64,000 bases of DNA from positions 558,001 through 622,000 of the forward strand of contig NZ_AHWA01000004.1 in NCBI RefSeq assembly GCF_000247645.1. Direction: 5' to 3'. The notes beneath the pieces are model-generated. The model ran no database searches and was not told the DNA's origin. It saw nothing but the letters and a program-made list of their open reading frames with translations. Positions 9,354 through 17,947 of this stretch are shown in pieces (within the stretch, counting starts at the first letter, position 1; the number at the start of each line of letters is the position of its first letter). Source of the DNA: Salinibacterium sp. PAMC 21357 (GTDB lineage: Bacteria > Actinomycetota > Actinomycetes > Actinomycetales > Microbacteriaceae). The position numbers and the translations under genes were made by a program.

Positions 9354-10732
9354 TAGGGAGCCACCCTCGGATCCACTAGAACAGTTCCCGGAGCCGACGA
9401 GGTCCCGCCGAGGATTGGCGACAGGATGCTGACGATGGCCCCCCAGCTGCTGCCGCTCTGCTTCTCGATCTTCCAAGTTCCGTAAGGGAGTGCGATGTGG
9501 GTAGTGCTCGAAGTAAGTTTTTTGAACGCCAACGTATCGCCCTTGTCGCAGCCAGGATCTCCGGTCCCCGCCACGGCATCGATAGAAACCGCTCGAATGG
9601 TTGAGCCCGCCAACGCGGAAACATCTACGAGGCCCATCGGTACCACTGCGTCGGCATTTCCTCCAGGAACAGCAGCAGTAAACACGTTGGGTGGTGAACT
9701 GTATTTCACAACCCCAACGGTGACCTCCGGCCACAACGCTGGATTCGGCGACAGACAATATTTCGCTGGACTTGCTGGATCCTGCGGCTTCACCACGTAG
9801 GTGCCAGCGATCGTTTCGTATCCGGAACGCCACGGAAAGAGATCAACATTTCGGGTTAGGTTCGCGTTTGTGTTCGGCACGGGGCTAACGAAGGTGCCGT
9901 ACGAGCTGAGCATCGTCGTTGACATATTTGTGGGAATCTGCACTTTTTCCGGCGCCGTGGCTGCGATGTAGTTGAGACGGTAATGCGCCGCTTCGTCGTA
10001 ATTGAACGACAGAGATACAGATTTACCAGCGGCGACTTTTGCAAGCTTGCTTGGCGCAGTAACCTGACCATCGTCGGTAATAAAGCCTGAACGGGCGACC
10101 GTTACGTCGTAATTTCCCGGAACCACTTTGAGAATAAAGGTGCAGCCTTGCACATTTGTATTATCAATCGTGGTTGTAGGCGTCGTGGCGCCTGCTGCAG
10201 GCGTCGATGGTTTAGCGGTCACGGCTACGCCGGAGATGCCATCTCCGCCACCGCCCGTCACCGATACCAGAATGGTTCCGAGGGCTGGGTCGTTGATGCG
10301 GTTGTTCGGTGCGAGAAGAGTGTCGAAGCGCACAGGTTCTGTACCCGGCCGCATGTTGGGCCAGGTTACTTCGACGTTGATGCGTTTGTACCGCAACGCG
10401 CCACCGCCTGCGCTGCACGCTACGGTTTCGTTGCCGGCGGCGACCCAGCCGGTAGAGCGCGTGACGGTGAAATCATCGCCATTGAGAGTTTTGACATAGG
10501 TGGCGTCGAACAGCTGGAAGACATCTTCGGCGCTGCGAGCCAAGTCAATTTCTTGAGACGCGAGGTTTGCCGCGACGACCCGCGCACGGTTGTCTCGTGT
10601 GACCGTCAATACGGTTGTCAGTGACTGAAGCACGGCGAGCGAGACAATCGCGAAGATCATCATCGCCACGACTACCTCAAGAAGGCTCATTCCTGCGTCG
10701 GAGCTACGCAGTCGCTGTAGAACCTTGTGCAT
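9353..10732 (-). CDS. Prepilin-like protein with large extracellular domain (PilV-like)
   Basis: The product is 459 residues, starting MHKVLQRLRSSDAGMSLLEV and continuing VVAMMIFAIVSLAVLQSL. This is a class III prepilin leader with the Glu of MSLLEV at the expected position. Residues about 160-260 look like a carboxypeptidase-regulatory or PEGA-like beta domain (GVAVTAKPSTPAAG, KVVPGNYDVTVARSGF). The remainder is rich in Thr, Pro and Val. It follows pilA after a hairpin and is the first gene of the tightly overlapping minor-pilin and assembly block, so its expression probably depends on read-through from the pilA promoter or on a promoter in the 145-base gap. Confidence 0.85.
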   Translation of the reverse strand: MHKVLQRLRSSDAGMSLLEVVVAMMIFAIVSLAVLQSLTTVLTVTRDNRARVVAANLASQEIDLARSAEDVFQLFDATYVKTLNGDDFTVTRSTGWVAAGNETVACSAGGGALRYKRINVEVTWPNMRPGTEPVRFDTLLAPNNRINDPALGTILVSVTGGGGDGISGVAVTAKPSTPAAGATTPTTTIDNTNVQGCTFILKVVPGNYDVTVARSGFITDDGQVTAPSKLAKVAAGKSVSLSFNYDEAAHYRLNYIAATAPEKVQIPTNMSTTMLSSYGTFVSPVPNTNANLTRNVDLFPWRSGYETIAGTYVVKPQDPASPAKYCLSPNPALWPEVTVGVVKYSSPPNVFTAAVPGGNADAVVPMGLVDVSALAGSTIRAVSIDAVAGTGDPGCDKGDTLAFKKLTSSTTHIALPYGTWKIEKQSGSSWGAIVSILSPILGGTSSAPGTVLVDPRVAP

Positions 10733-10820
10733 GATGAGCCCTTTCGTTCGGGTAGTCAGGGTTTATGGTGTTGCGTGAGATTCGGATTCTCTCGGCGGAG
10801 CGATCATTCTTCAGGGGTGA

Positions 10821-10854
10821 AAACGGGGCGCCGCCGCTTGGCGACACCCCGTTT
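10821..10854 (-). terminator. Hairpin between pilA and the minor pilin block
   Basis: On the minus strand AAACGGGGTGTCGCC and GGCGGCGCCCCGTTT form an imperfect long stem with an AAGC loop, followed by TTCACC. It starts 24 bases after the pilA stop. It is likely to terminate most pilA transcripts, giving more pilin than minor pilins. Confidence 0.75.
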
Positions 10855-10877
10855 GCAGACATACGTACGGCTATTAG

Positions 10878-11299
10878 CTAGTCGGCAACTGGTCCCGTGG
10901 TCTTACCATCGACGCTCTTATATGTCCAGGTTTGAGCGGTGTATTCGTTATGAGTGACGGAGAATTCATAGCCCGACACGCTGGTGTTTTCCACCAACAG
11001 GACCACGGAAGAAGTGTTCTTGTAGCCATTGTCTGTGAGCCCGGTCATACTAAGAGCCGCGTATGAACCGTTCGCACCAATCGCGTAAGTCTCAGCCGCA
11101 ATAACCGCGTTGGCGATGTCGGACTTGACCTGCGATTCCCAAGCGCCCTGGCGCTGGTTGAGAAGAACGGGATCGCGATCGCGGCAAGGATGCCGATGAT
11201 CAGAACGACTACGAGGAGCTCAACGAGAGTGAAGCCCTTCTGGTCGTTTCCGAGGTCGTTGCGCTTCGTGCGCAGTGCTTCGTGCATGCGAGTAATCAT
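10878..11299 (-). CDS. pilA: Major type IV pilin, with a one-base frameshift
   Basis: Main structural subunit of the pilus. It begins MITRMHEALRTKRNDLGNDQ, then the class III motif KGFTLVELLVVVLIIGILAA, with cleavage after the Gly and Glu at +5. The frame is lost after AIAIPFF. Adding one C near 11162 on the coding strand (TTCTC to TTCCTC) gives IAIPFFLNQRQGAWESQVKS, the conserved pilin linker. The reading then runs on through NGSYAALSMTGL to the stop at 10878, 140 residues in all. The ATG is preceded by AGGAAAACC. The gene has its own upstream gap and a terminator on each side. Confidence 0.93.
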
Positions 11300-11521
11300 T
11301 GGTTTTCCTGTCTGTGGTTCGGATCTTGGACAGGGGCCCCCAGAAAAATGAGCTTCTCAGCCCCCCACAGAAATACTCTCAACATGTACGGCAGCTGAGA
11401 ATCCCGCGAACGGGGGTAAACCGCCCGAATTACGACCCCAGTGTGAGGGGCGCCACGCGCGCAACCTACCCGTTCTGGCAGATTCCGCGTGCCAATGGCA
11501 TGAACACGGACTTTAACGGCC

Positions 11522-11561
11522 AAACGGGGACGCAGCGACTCGGGTCGCGGCGTCCCCGTTT
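11522..11561 (-). terminator. Terminator downstream of pilC
   Basis: AAACGGGGACGC and GCGTCCCCGTTT, extended inside by GTCGC/GCGAC pairing, make a stem of about 18 bp with a small loop. It is 15 bases past the pilC stop. It separates the pilB-pilT-pilC unit from pilA. Confidence 0.8.
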
Positions 11562-11575
11562 CGGGCTGCTAGGCG

Positions 11576-12817
11576 TTACTTAATCTGGTCAAAGATCGCG
11601 AAGATCGGCATGTACAACGCGATGACCATCACGCCCACGATCGAGCCAATTACACCGATCATGAGCGGTTCGATGAGCGCCGTGAGCTGCTCAGTAGTCT
11701 TGAGAACTTCGTCATCGTAAAAATCAGCAATCTTCGCGAGCATGACTTCCATCGAGCCGGCATCCTCACCAACAGCCACCATCTGAGTCACCATCGACGG
11801 AAACACGCTCTCGCGAGCCAGAGGAGCCGAGACAGATTGCCCCGACCGCACGGAGTCAGCGACGCGACGCAGAGCTTCCTCGATCACATAGTTGCCCGAG
11901 GTCTCCCCCACGATCGAGAGAGCTTGAAGGATAGGCACACCGGCCCCCAACATGGTGCCGAAGTTGCGGGTGAACCGTGAAATCGAAACTTTACGGAATA
12001 AAGGTCCAAACACCGGCATCCTGAGCTTGAAAGGATCTACTGCTTTGCGAACACGCACTGTGTGCTTGTTCTTCTTCCACCACACGGAAAAGACGACACC
12101 CGCCACGATGAGAATGGGGGCCGCAAACTTCATGCCATCCGACGCCCAGACCAGCATCTGAGTGAGCAATGGCAGCTGACCCCCTAGATCTTCAAACATC
12201 TGCTGGAAGACAGGCACGATGAAGATAAGCATTCCCACCACAGCCGCAATCGCCATGATCAGAACGACCACCGGATAGGTCAGCGCAGACTTGATCGTTC
12301 CACGAAGTTTTACTTCGCTCTCGAAGTTATTGGCGATCGATTCGAGGGCGTTATCGAGGAACCCACCCGTCTCGCCCGCACGAACTAGATGGATCATGAT
12401 CGGCGGAAAAACTGTTGCATGCTTAGCGAACGCGTCAGACAACGTTCCGCCGGTCTCAACATCTTGGCGAATATCCCCTAGCGCCTTCGCCAGCGTCGTA
12501 TTCTCCGTTTGTTCCGACAGAATGACGAGCGCCCGGATCAGCGACAGGCCTGCCGCAATCATCGTCGACATCTGACGGCTCATCACCGCGAGATCATCGA
12601 GACCAACGCCCTTCTGGAGAAAGGAAATATTGATCTCTTTGTTGAGCCCCGTGCCAGAACCAGCTTCAGTCACCGAAATCGGGCTGATGCCCATAGCACG
12701 TAGGCGCCCTAACACTTGATTCTCGCTCAAAGCATCGATGCGTCCCTTGACGACCTTGCCTGCCTGATTGCGAGCTTTGTACTCAAAGGCCTTCGTAGCG
12801 GATGTTGCAGCCGCCAT
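11576..12817 (-). CDS. pilC: PilC, type IV pilus inner-membrane platform protein
   Basis: Polytopic platform protein on which the PilB and PilT motors act. The product is 413 residues, the normal length. The N-terminus (AFEYKARNQAGKVVKGRIDA) is the usual PilC/GspF opening. Two repeated GspF domains follow, marked by LVRAGETGGFLDNALESIA and MVAVGEDAGSMEVMLAKIAD. Membrane helices include VVLIMAIAAVVGMLIFIVPV and the C-terminal IGVIGSIVGVMVIALYMPIF. The ATG overlaps the last base of the pilT stop. Confidence 0.96.
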   Translation of the reverse strand: MAAATSATKAFEYKARNQAGKVVKGRIDALSENQVLGRLRAMGISPISVTEAGSGTGLNKEINISFLQKGVGLDDLAVMSRQMSTMIAAGLSLIRALVILSEQTENTTLAKALGDIRQDVETGGTLSDAFAKHATVFPPIMIHLVRAGETGGFLDNALESIANNFESEVKLRGTIKSALTYPVVVLIMAIAAVVGMLIFIVPVFQQMFEDLGGQLPLLTQMLVWASDGMKFAAPILIVAGVVFSVWWKKNKHTVRVRKAVDPFKLRMPVFGPLFRKVSISRFTRNFGTMLGAGVPILQALSIVGETSGNYVIEEALRRVADSVRSGQSVSAPLARESVFPSMVTQMVAVGEDAGSMEVMLAKIADFYDDEVLKTTEQLTALIEPLMIGVIGSIVGVMVIALYMPIFAIFDQIK

Positions 12818-14871
12818 TAGCGCGCTCCTGCCGTTGAGTTATCGCCCATCAAACGGTGCATGCCTTCCGGGTCGTGCGCCTTCGCCATCGCCGCCTCTTC
12901 AGTGATCGCACCAGACTTGGCCAGGCCAGCGAGGTGCTGGTCCATGGTGTGCATTCCGCCGCTGCGACCCGCCTGCATCGCTGAGGGGATCTGGTAGATC
13001 TTGCCCTCACGAATGAGGTTTCCGATAGCCGGAGTCATGGTGAGTACCTCAGTGGCAACCACACGCCCCTTGCCGCTGGCGCGACGCACAAGAGTCTGAC
13101 AGATGATGCCCTGCAGCACAGCAGCGAGCTGGGTACGAACCTGGCCCTGCTGGTGCGGCGGGAAGACGTCGATGATGCGGTCAACGGTTTGCGCAGCATC
13201 CTGAGTGTGCAGAGTCGCAAACACGAGGTGGCCGGTCTCCGCCGCGGTAAGCGCAATCGAGATCGTTTCAAGGTCTCGAAGCTCACCAATCAGGATCACG
13301 TCGGGGTCTTGACGAAGAACGTGTTTGAGGGCTGCCGTAAACGAGTGGGTGTCACGGCCAACCTCGCGCTGGTTAACCAGCGACTTCTGGTTGCCGTGCA
13401 AAAACTCAATCGGGTCTTCGACAGTAACGATATGGTCTGCACGCGTGCGGTTGACAAGGTCGATAAGAGCGGCGAGCGTCGTGGACTTGCCGGAACCCGT
13501 TGGCCCCGTCACGAGGACGAGCCCGCGAGGCAGAGTTGCAAACTGCGAAACTGACTCCTGGATGCCCAGGTCCTTCAGCTGCTTGATCTCGGTCGGAATG
13601 ATTCGGAAGGCCGCGCCCATATTGCCACGGTCCATGTAGAAGTTCACTCGAAAACGAGCGGCTTCAGAAAGTTCGAAAGCAAAGTCAAGTTCGAGAACCT
13701 CAAGGAACTGAGCTTCCTGCTTCGCATCGAGGATGCTGAAAAGTGCGTTGCGAGTGCGTTCCTTATCCCACTCTGCTGCCCCCTGCAGGGGCTGAAGACC
13801 ACCGTCAACACGAATCATCGGCACGGCGCCGGACGAAATGTGGAGGTCAGATGCTCCCGTATAGACGACCTCTTTTAGAGCACTCAGAAGCTCTGGACTC
13901 GAGCCTTCCTTCGCGGTCAACTCCATCTCGGGACGTGCTTCAGCCTCTTGCTCAACGAGCTTAGGGACTGAAAGAAGCTGAGATTCGCGTGGTGCCGTAG
14001 CTTGTTCGGCCCCGAACCCGCTAGTGAAAGTCAAAAGCCCCTCGGTGACGCCCGGAGGCGGAAAGCTAGTGAAATCCTCGGTGGGAGCGTCACCATCAGG
14101 AACATCGAAAAGACGGGTCTTCACGTCTTCGGGAGCGTCTGCTTGAGCACCGGATGCTGCCGACGGGGCAGGTGCAGCTGGCGCAGCCGGAGTCGCCGGC
14201 GCGCTCGAATCGTCGAGGCTGAACGCGGTGGCGGATGCCGTTGCCTCGGCCTCTGAATCTGTGGCGTCGGAGAAATAGGGAACCTCGGCGGCGCTCGGCG
14301 ATGGAGCAGGCGCCGGAGCAGGCGCCGGAGCTGGAGCCGGTGCTGCCGGCATCGATGCACCAGCCGCAGTCGTTGCTGCAGAAGTTTGAGACATTGCGCC
14401 CGCGGCCGCCTGACGGAACAACTCATCGAGCGAGTCGATCGAGGTCACCGGCTCGGTAGCCATGCGACGCGCACGTCGGCCGCCATCGGCTGCGGGATCC
14501 GCGGTCGGTGCGGACTCGGTAGGTGCGGTGGGAGCAGTGAATGCCGCCGGGGCAGCCGGCGGTGCTGCTGGCGGTGCCGCCGGTGCAGCGGGCGCGGAAA
14601 CACCGCCGTTGTCATTGCTCTTGATCGAGCCCGAGGGCGGTGGAATCGTAGGCAGCGGTGACGCCGGCACGGTCGCAGCCGAAGCCGAAGGTGCCGCGCC
14701 GGTCTGCGCCCACTCGGGGAACGGCGTCGATGATGCCTGCGGGTTGCTCGGCCCCGGCACACTCGAACCCGCTGCGGGCGGCGGCGCATTCGTCGGCACG
14801 CTTTGCCCCTTCGGTGTGAACAAACTCTCGTTTACCGATTGCGACGGGATGTCGTAAATTCGCTTAGCCAT
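12817..14871 (-). CDS. pilT: PilT retraction ATPase with a long Ala/Pro-rich N-terminal extension
   Basis: The product is 684 residues, against about 350 for typical PilT. Residues from about 320 on are an ordinary PilT: LLSALKEVVYTGASDLHISS, Walker A VTGPTGSGKST near 452-462, and the Asp box and Walker B QDPDVILIGELRDLET, then a C-terminal GMHTMDQHLAGLAKSGAITE. The first 310 residues are low complexity, built of Ala, Pro, Ser, Thr and acidic stretches. The ORF is open throughout and the codon use fits a real coding region. The start MAKRIYDIPSQSVNE follows GGGGG upstream. The tail may act as a flexible tether or partner-binding arm; that is inference. Confidence 0.93.
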   Translation of the reverse strand: MAKRIYDIPSQSVNESLFTPKGQSVPTNAPPPAAGSSVPGPSNPQASSTPFPEWAQTGAAPSASAATVPASPLPTIPPPSGSIKSNDNGGVSAPAAPAAPPAAPPAAPAAFTAPTAPTESAPTADPAADGGRRARRMATEPVTSIDSLDELFRQAAAGAMSQTSAATTAAGASMPAAPAPAPAPAPAPAPSPSAAEVPYFSDATDSEAEATASATAFSLDDSSAPATPAAPAAPAPSAASGAQADAPEDVKTRLFDVPDGDAPTEDFTSFPPPGVTEGLLTFTSGFGAEQATAPRESQLLSVPKLVEQEAEARPEMELTAKEGSSPELLSALKEVVYTGASDLHISSGAVPMIRVDGGLQPLQGAAEWDKERTRNALFSILDAKQEAQFLEVLELDFAFELSEAARFRVNFYMDRGNMGAAFRIIPTEIKQLKDLGIQESVSQFATLPRGLVLVTGPTGSGKSTTLAALIDLVNRTRADHIVTVEDPIEFLHGNQKSLVNQREVGRDTHSFTAALKHVLRQDPDVILIGELRDLETISIALTAAETGHLVFATLHTQDAAQTVDRIIDVFPPHQQGQVRTQLAAVLQGIICQTLVRRASGKGRVVATEVLTMTPAIGNLIREGKIYQIPSAMQAGRSGGMHTMDQHLAGLAKSGAITEEAAMAKAHDPEGMHRLMGDNSTAGAR

Positions 14872-14890
14872 AATTCCCCCAGTAATTCTT

Positions 14891-16561
14891 CTATGCGACG
14901 ACGCGCAAAATCTCTTCGATCGACGTCAAGCCCAGTTGAGCTTTAGCCCAACCATCCATGCGCAGCGTGCGCATTCCCTGCTCGATCGCGACCCGGCTGA
15001 TCTCCGCACTCGAGGAGCGCGCAACAGCGAGACGTTCAATCTCTTCGGTCACTGCCATCACTTCGTGCAGTGCGATTCGACCGCGGTATCCCGTCTTGGA
15101 ACACACGGTGCAGCCAACGGGTGCGTACAAAGTCGGCATCGGACCTTCTGGGTTGAAGCCGACTTTCAAATTCACGAGGTCTTGCGGGTTGTGAGCCGCT
15201 GGTTGCTTGCAACGGTCACACAAGCGGCGCGCGAGTCGCTGAGCCACGACACAGTCGATTGCCGAACCGACCAAGAATGGCTCAATGTCCATCTCGATCA
15301 ATCGCGTGATAGCCGCAGGTGCGCCGTTAGTGTGCAGGGTGCTCAACACGAGGTGACCGGTGAGCGCCGCTTCGATCGCAATCTGCGCCGTCTCTTGGTC
15401 TCGGATCTCACCGATGAGCACAACATCCGGGTCAGATCGCAGAATCGAGCGCAGCGCACTAGCGAACGTGAGGCCCGCCTTCGGGTTTACCTGCACCTGG
15501 TTGATGCCCGCCATGCGGTACTCGACCGGGTCTTCAACGGTGATGACGTTGATCTCCGGGCGAGCAACGGCGTTCAAGGTTGTGTACAGAGTGGTCGACT
15601 TACCCGAACCGGTAGGGCCAGTCACGAGAATCATGCCGTAGGGCTTGGAGTACGCCTCTTTGTAAATCGCGGCATTGTGCTCGAGCAGGTACAACTGGCT
15701 CAGATCAAGAGTCGTGTTGGAGTTGTCGAGAATACGCATAACAACTTTTTCGCCGTAGACGGTCGGCAACGTCGCGACACGAAGGTCAATTTTCTTTTGA
15801 CCGTGGATGACCGAAATACGGCCATCCTGAGGCTTGCGACGCTCGGCGATGTCCATCTCGGCCATGATCTTGAGGCGTGAAATCACGCCGTTCTGAATCT
15901 GGCGAGGTGCGCGCTGCATTTCGTGCAGCACGCCATCGATGCGGTAGCGAACGCCAAGGTCGTGCTCGCCAGGCTCGATGTGAATATCGGATGCTTTGTC
16001 TTGGATGCCCTGGCTAATCAGCAGGTTCACAAAACGAACGATGGGTGCGTCGTCTTCGGTTGGCTCATTGCTCGAGGCAATGGCGACATCGGTGGATGTT
16101 GCTTCTTGCTCAAGCTCACTGCTGAGGCTGGAGAGTTCGCCGTCGGCACGGTGGAAGCGATCAAGTGCTGTCTGAAGGTCGCTGCGCTCAGCAACAACAA
16201 CGCGAATCTGGCGTCCGGTGGCTGAGCGAATGTCATCGAGAGCAAAGATGTTACCGGGGTCAACCATGGCCAGAACGAGGTATCCCTCGGAGAAGGCGAT
16301 GGGCAGAACCTCGTGGCGGCGGCAAATTGCCGCGGGGGCGAGGGCTACAGCTTGGTGGTCGACAGCAAAGTCAACGAGTTCAACAAACGGCACGCCAGCC
16401 TGCGCCGCACGAGCTGACGCGAGTTGTGCCGGCGATATGGTGCCACTGTCTAGTAGATTTCTGACCAGTGCTTCTTCGTCAGAGTGTGACGTTCCCACGG
16501 AATCAATGCTCTCAATAGGCATCATTCCGCGAAGAATCAGTACTTCAGCAAGTGTTGTCAC
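14891..16561 (-). CDS. pilB: PilB, type IV pilus assembly ATPase
   Basis: Hexameric motor that drives pilus extension. The product is 556 residues. The N-terminal 150 residues form a GspE/PilB N domain (ILRGMMPIESIDSVG, LARAAQ-like helix, FVELVDFAVD). The core has DIHIEPGEHDLGVRYRIDGV, Walker A VTGPTGSGKSTTLY (about 310-323), Walker B SDPDVVLIGEIRDQETAQIA and the tetracysteine zinc motif CDRCKQPA...CTVCSKTGYRGR. The gene is the first of the pilB-pilT-pilC unit, with a 19-base gap to pilT. The start is a GTG following an AGG-rich stretch in the 90 bases upstream. Confidence 0.96.
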   Translation of the reverse strand: MTTLAEVLILRGMMPIESIDSVGTSHSDEEALVRNLLDSGTISPAQLASARAAQAGVPFVELVDFAVDHQAVALAPAAICRRHEVLPIAFSEGYLVLAMVDPGNIFALDDIRSATGRQIRVVVAERSDLQTALDRFHRADGELSSLSSELEQEATSTDVAIASSNEPTEDDAPIVRFVNLLISQGIQDKASDIHIEPGEHDLGVRYRIDGVLHEMQRAPRQIQNGVISRLKIMAEMDIAERRKPQDGRISVIHGQKKIDLRVATLPTVYGEKVVMRILDNSNTTLDLSQLYLLEHNAAIYKEAYSKPYGMILVTGPTGSGKSTTLYTTLNAVARPEINVITVEDPVEYRMAGINQVQVNPKAGLTFASALRSILRSDPDVVLIGEIRDQETAQIAIEAALTGHLVLSTLHTNGAPAAITRLIEMDIEPFLVGSAIDCVVAQRLARRLCDRCKQPAAHNPQDLVNLKVGFNPEGPMPTLYAPVGCTVCSKTGYRGRIALHEVMAVTEEIERLAVARSSSAEISRVAIEQGMRTLRMDGWAKAQLGLTSIEEILRVVA

Positions 16562-16653
16562 GCGTGCCTCCCCCCAAGGTCTTAGCGAATTCCCACGCTA
16601 ATCGAGACACATCACCACCACCAGCCCCACTTGTGAGGGGTAGTCAAGTCGTT

Positions 16654-17100
16654 TCAGGAAGCCCATTCGCCGCGAGTCGCAGCATTGAGTGCCAAATTAG
16701 TGTTCATTTCGACGTAAGCAGCGAATCGGGGCATTGCACATTCGTCGACGACGTCGGTGATGTCTTGCGCGTGGCGATGCGCACACGCGGCGACGGTTGA
16801 CCGCGCGGCACGCAAACAGGGCTCACACGGCGCTGTTGATCGCCCGTACTCGTTCGCACAGTGTCGTTCTTCGTGAACCTCAATGGCGAGTTGCAGGGAA
16901 ACCAGGTCGAGAGTCTCGACAAGCCCGTGCAGAAGATCGTGAGGCCAATGTCCACGACGGTCAAAGACGGCGAAGTCGGATGCCCGGCAAGCGACACAGC
17001 CGGTTGCTGTCGCACCGACTGGGCTGCGCCATTCTGACACCCGGCGGTACCACCGTAGGAGAGAACAATCGATGAGGTCGTTAACAGCGTGACGATTCAC
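16654..17100 (-). CDS. Hypothetical Cys/His-containing protein
   Basis: I do not recognise this 148-residue product. It begins with GTG and has no membrane segment. It holds CVACRAS, HWPHDLLHGL, HEERHCANEY, APCEPC and CAHRHAQDI, so it could bind a metal or a haem. Codon use on this strand looks coding, with the third-position preference of the neighbours. The frame ends shortly before the pilB start region and could be co-transcribed with the pilus genes. Other frames over the same bases are shorter and poorer in conserved-looking sequence. It could still be spurious. Confidence 0.5.
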   Translation of the reverse strand: MNRHAVNDLIDCSLLRWYRRVSEWRSPVGATATGCVACRASDFAVFDRRGHWPHDLLHGLVETLDLVSLQLAIEVHEERHCANEYGRSTAPCEPCLRAARSTVAACAHRHAQDITDVVDECAMPRFAAYVEMNTNLALNAATRGEWAS

Positions 17101-17284
17101 AAGCCCTCAGCCCTCCCCTAATTGTTGCAACGTCCCCGATATTCGCAGCACGACAGAGCCTGCACCAGTCGTTACTATCAATGACACCCGTTTGGGGGAC
17201 AGACGATTTGTTCCGGTACGGTTGTCGTAGGCGGGTGGGATTCTCTCTCGTGACTGAATTCACCCTGATCCGAACGGGGCTCTA

Positions 17285-17947
17285 TTGACCACGCACGAAA
17301 CAGGTCCGCGCACCTTCCGCGTTGGTCATGTTGACGACCACGAAACAGTGCAACTGGGCTTCGGTTCGTTGCTGGCTTTGTGCGATGACCTCACGCTGGT
17401 CACCTCTGTTGCAAGCGTCCGCGATTTAGGCGATGTGGCGGATACCCTCGACGTTGTTGTTCTTGACGTGCGGCTCTCCGACGGCACGACTGTCGGGCAG
17501 AACGTCGCCTGGTTGCGCGAACAAGGAGTCAATGTGCTCGTTTTCACGGCAGCAGATAATGCCAGCGAAGTGCGTGCAGCATCACGAGCAGGTGTATTGG
17601 GGATCGTACGCAAATCCGAATCGCGCGACGTCATCATCGACGCCGTCCGTGAAGCAGCACTGGGCAATCCCGTTGTGACAACCGACTGGGCAGCAGCTCT
17701 CGATTCAGACCCCGAGCTTGCGGCCGCCAGCCTCAGCCCGAAGGAGCAAGAAGTACTGGCTCACTATGCCTCCGGCGACAAATCGATCGCGGTGGCGTAC
17801 CGTGCAGGATTGTCGACGAGCACCGTCGCGGAGTACGTTCGACGCATCCGCTACAAATACGCCATGGTGGGTCGCCCCGCCCACACCAAAGTCGATCTGT
17901 ATAAGAGGGCCGTCGAAGACGGGATTCTCCCTCCTCCGCATTCGTGA
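17285..17947 (+). CDS. NarL/LuxR-family response regulator
   Basis: DNA-binding half of a two-component system. The 220 residues contain a receiver domain with the acidic pair in VGHVDDHE (17-18), phosphoacceptor Asp61 in VVVLDVRLSDG and Lys109 in IVRKSES. A C-terminal helix-turn-helix follows from about 148 (LSPKEQEVLAHYASGDKSIA and STSTVAEYVRRIRYKYAMVG). The start is TTG at 17285; I saw no good ribosome binding site, so the start is less certain than the gene. It overlaps the histidine kinase gene by four bases. It is transcribed away from the pilus genes and might control them, but nothing in the sequence proves that. Confidence 0.9.
   Translation: MTTHETGPRTFRVGHVDDHETVQLGFGSLLALCDDLTLVTSVASVRDLGDVADTLDVVVLDVRLSDGTTVGQNVAWLREQGVNVLVFTAADNASEVRAASRAGVLGIVRKSESRDVIIDAVREAALGNPVVTTDWAAALDSDPELAAASLSPKEQEVLAHYASGDKSIAVAYRAGLSTSTVAEYVRRIRYKYAMVGRPAHTKVDLYKRAVEDGILPPPHS

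Noticed and set aside
9354-9833. Longer start for the minor pilin gene at 8640
   Set aside because: It would overlap the upstream prepilin gene by 480 bases; the internal ATG at 9353 overlaps its stop and gives a proper pilin leader.
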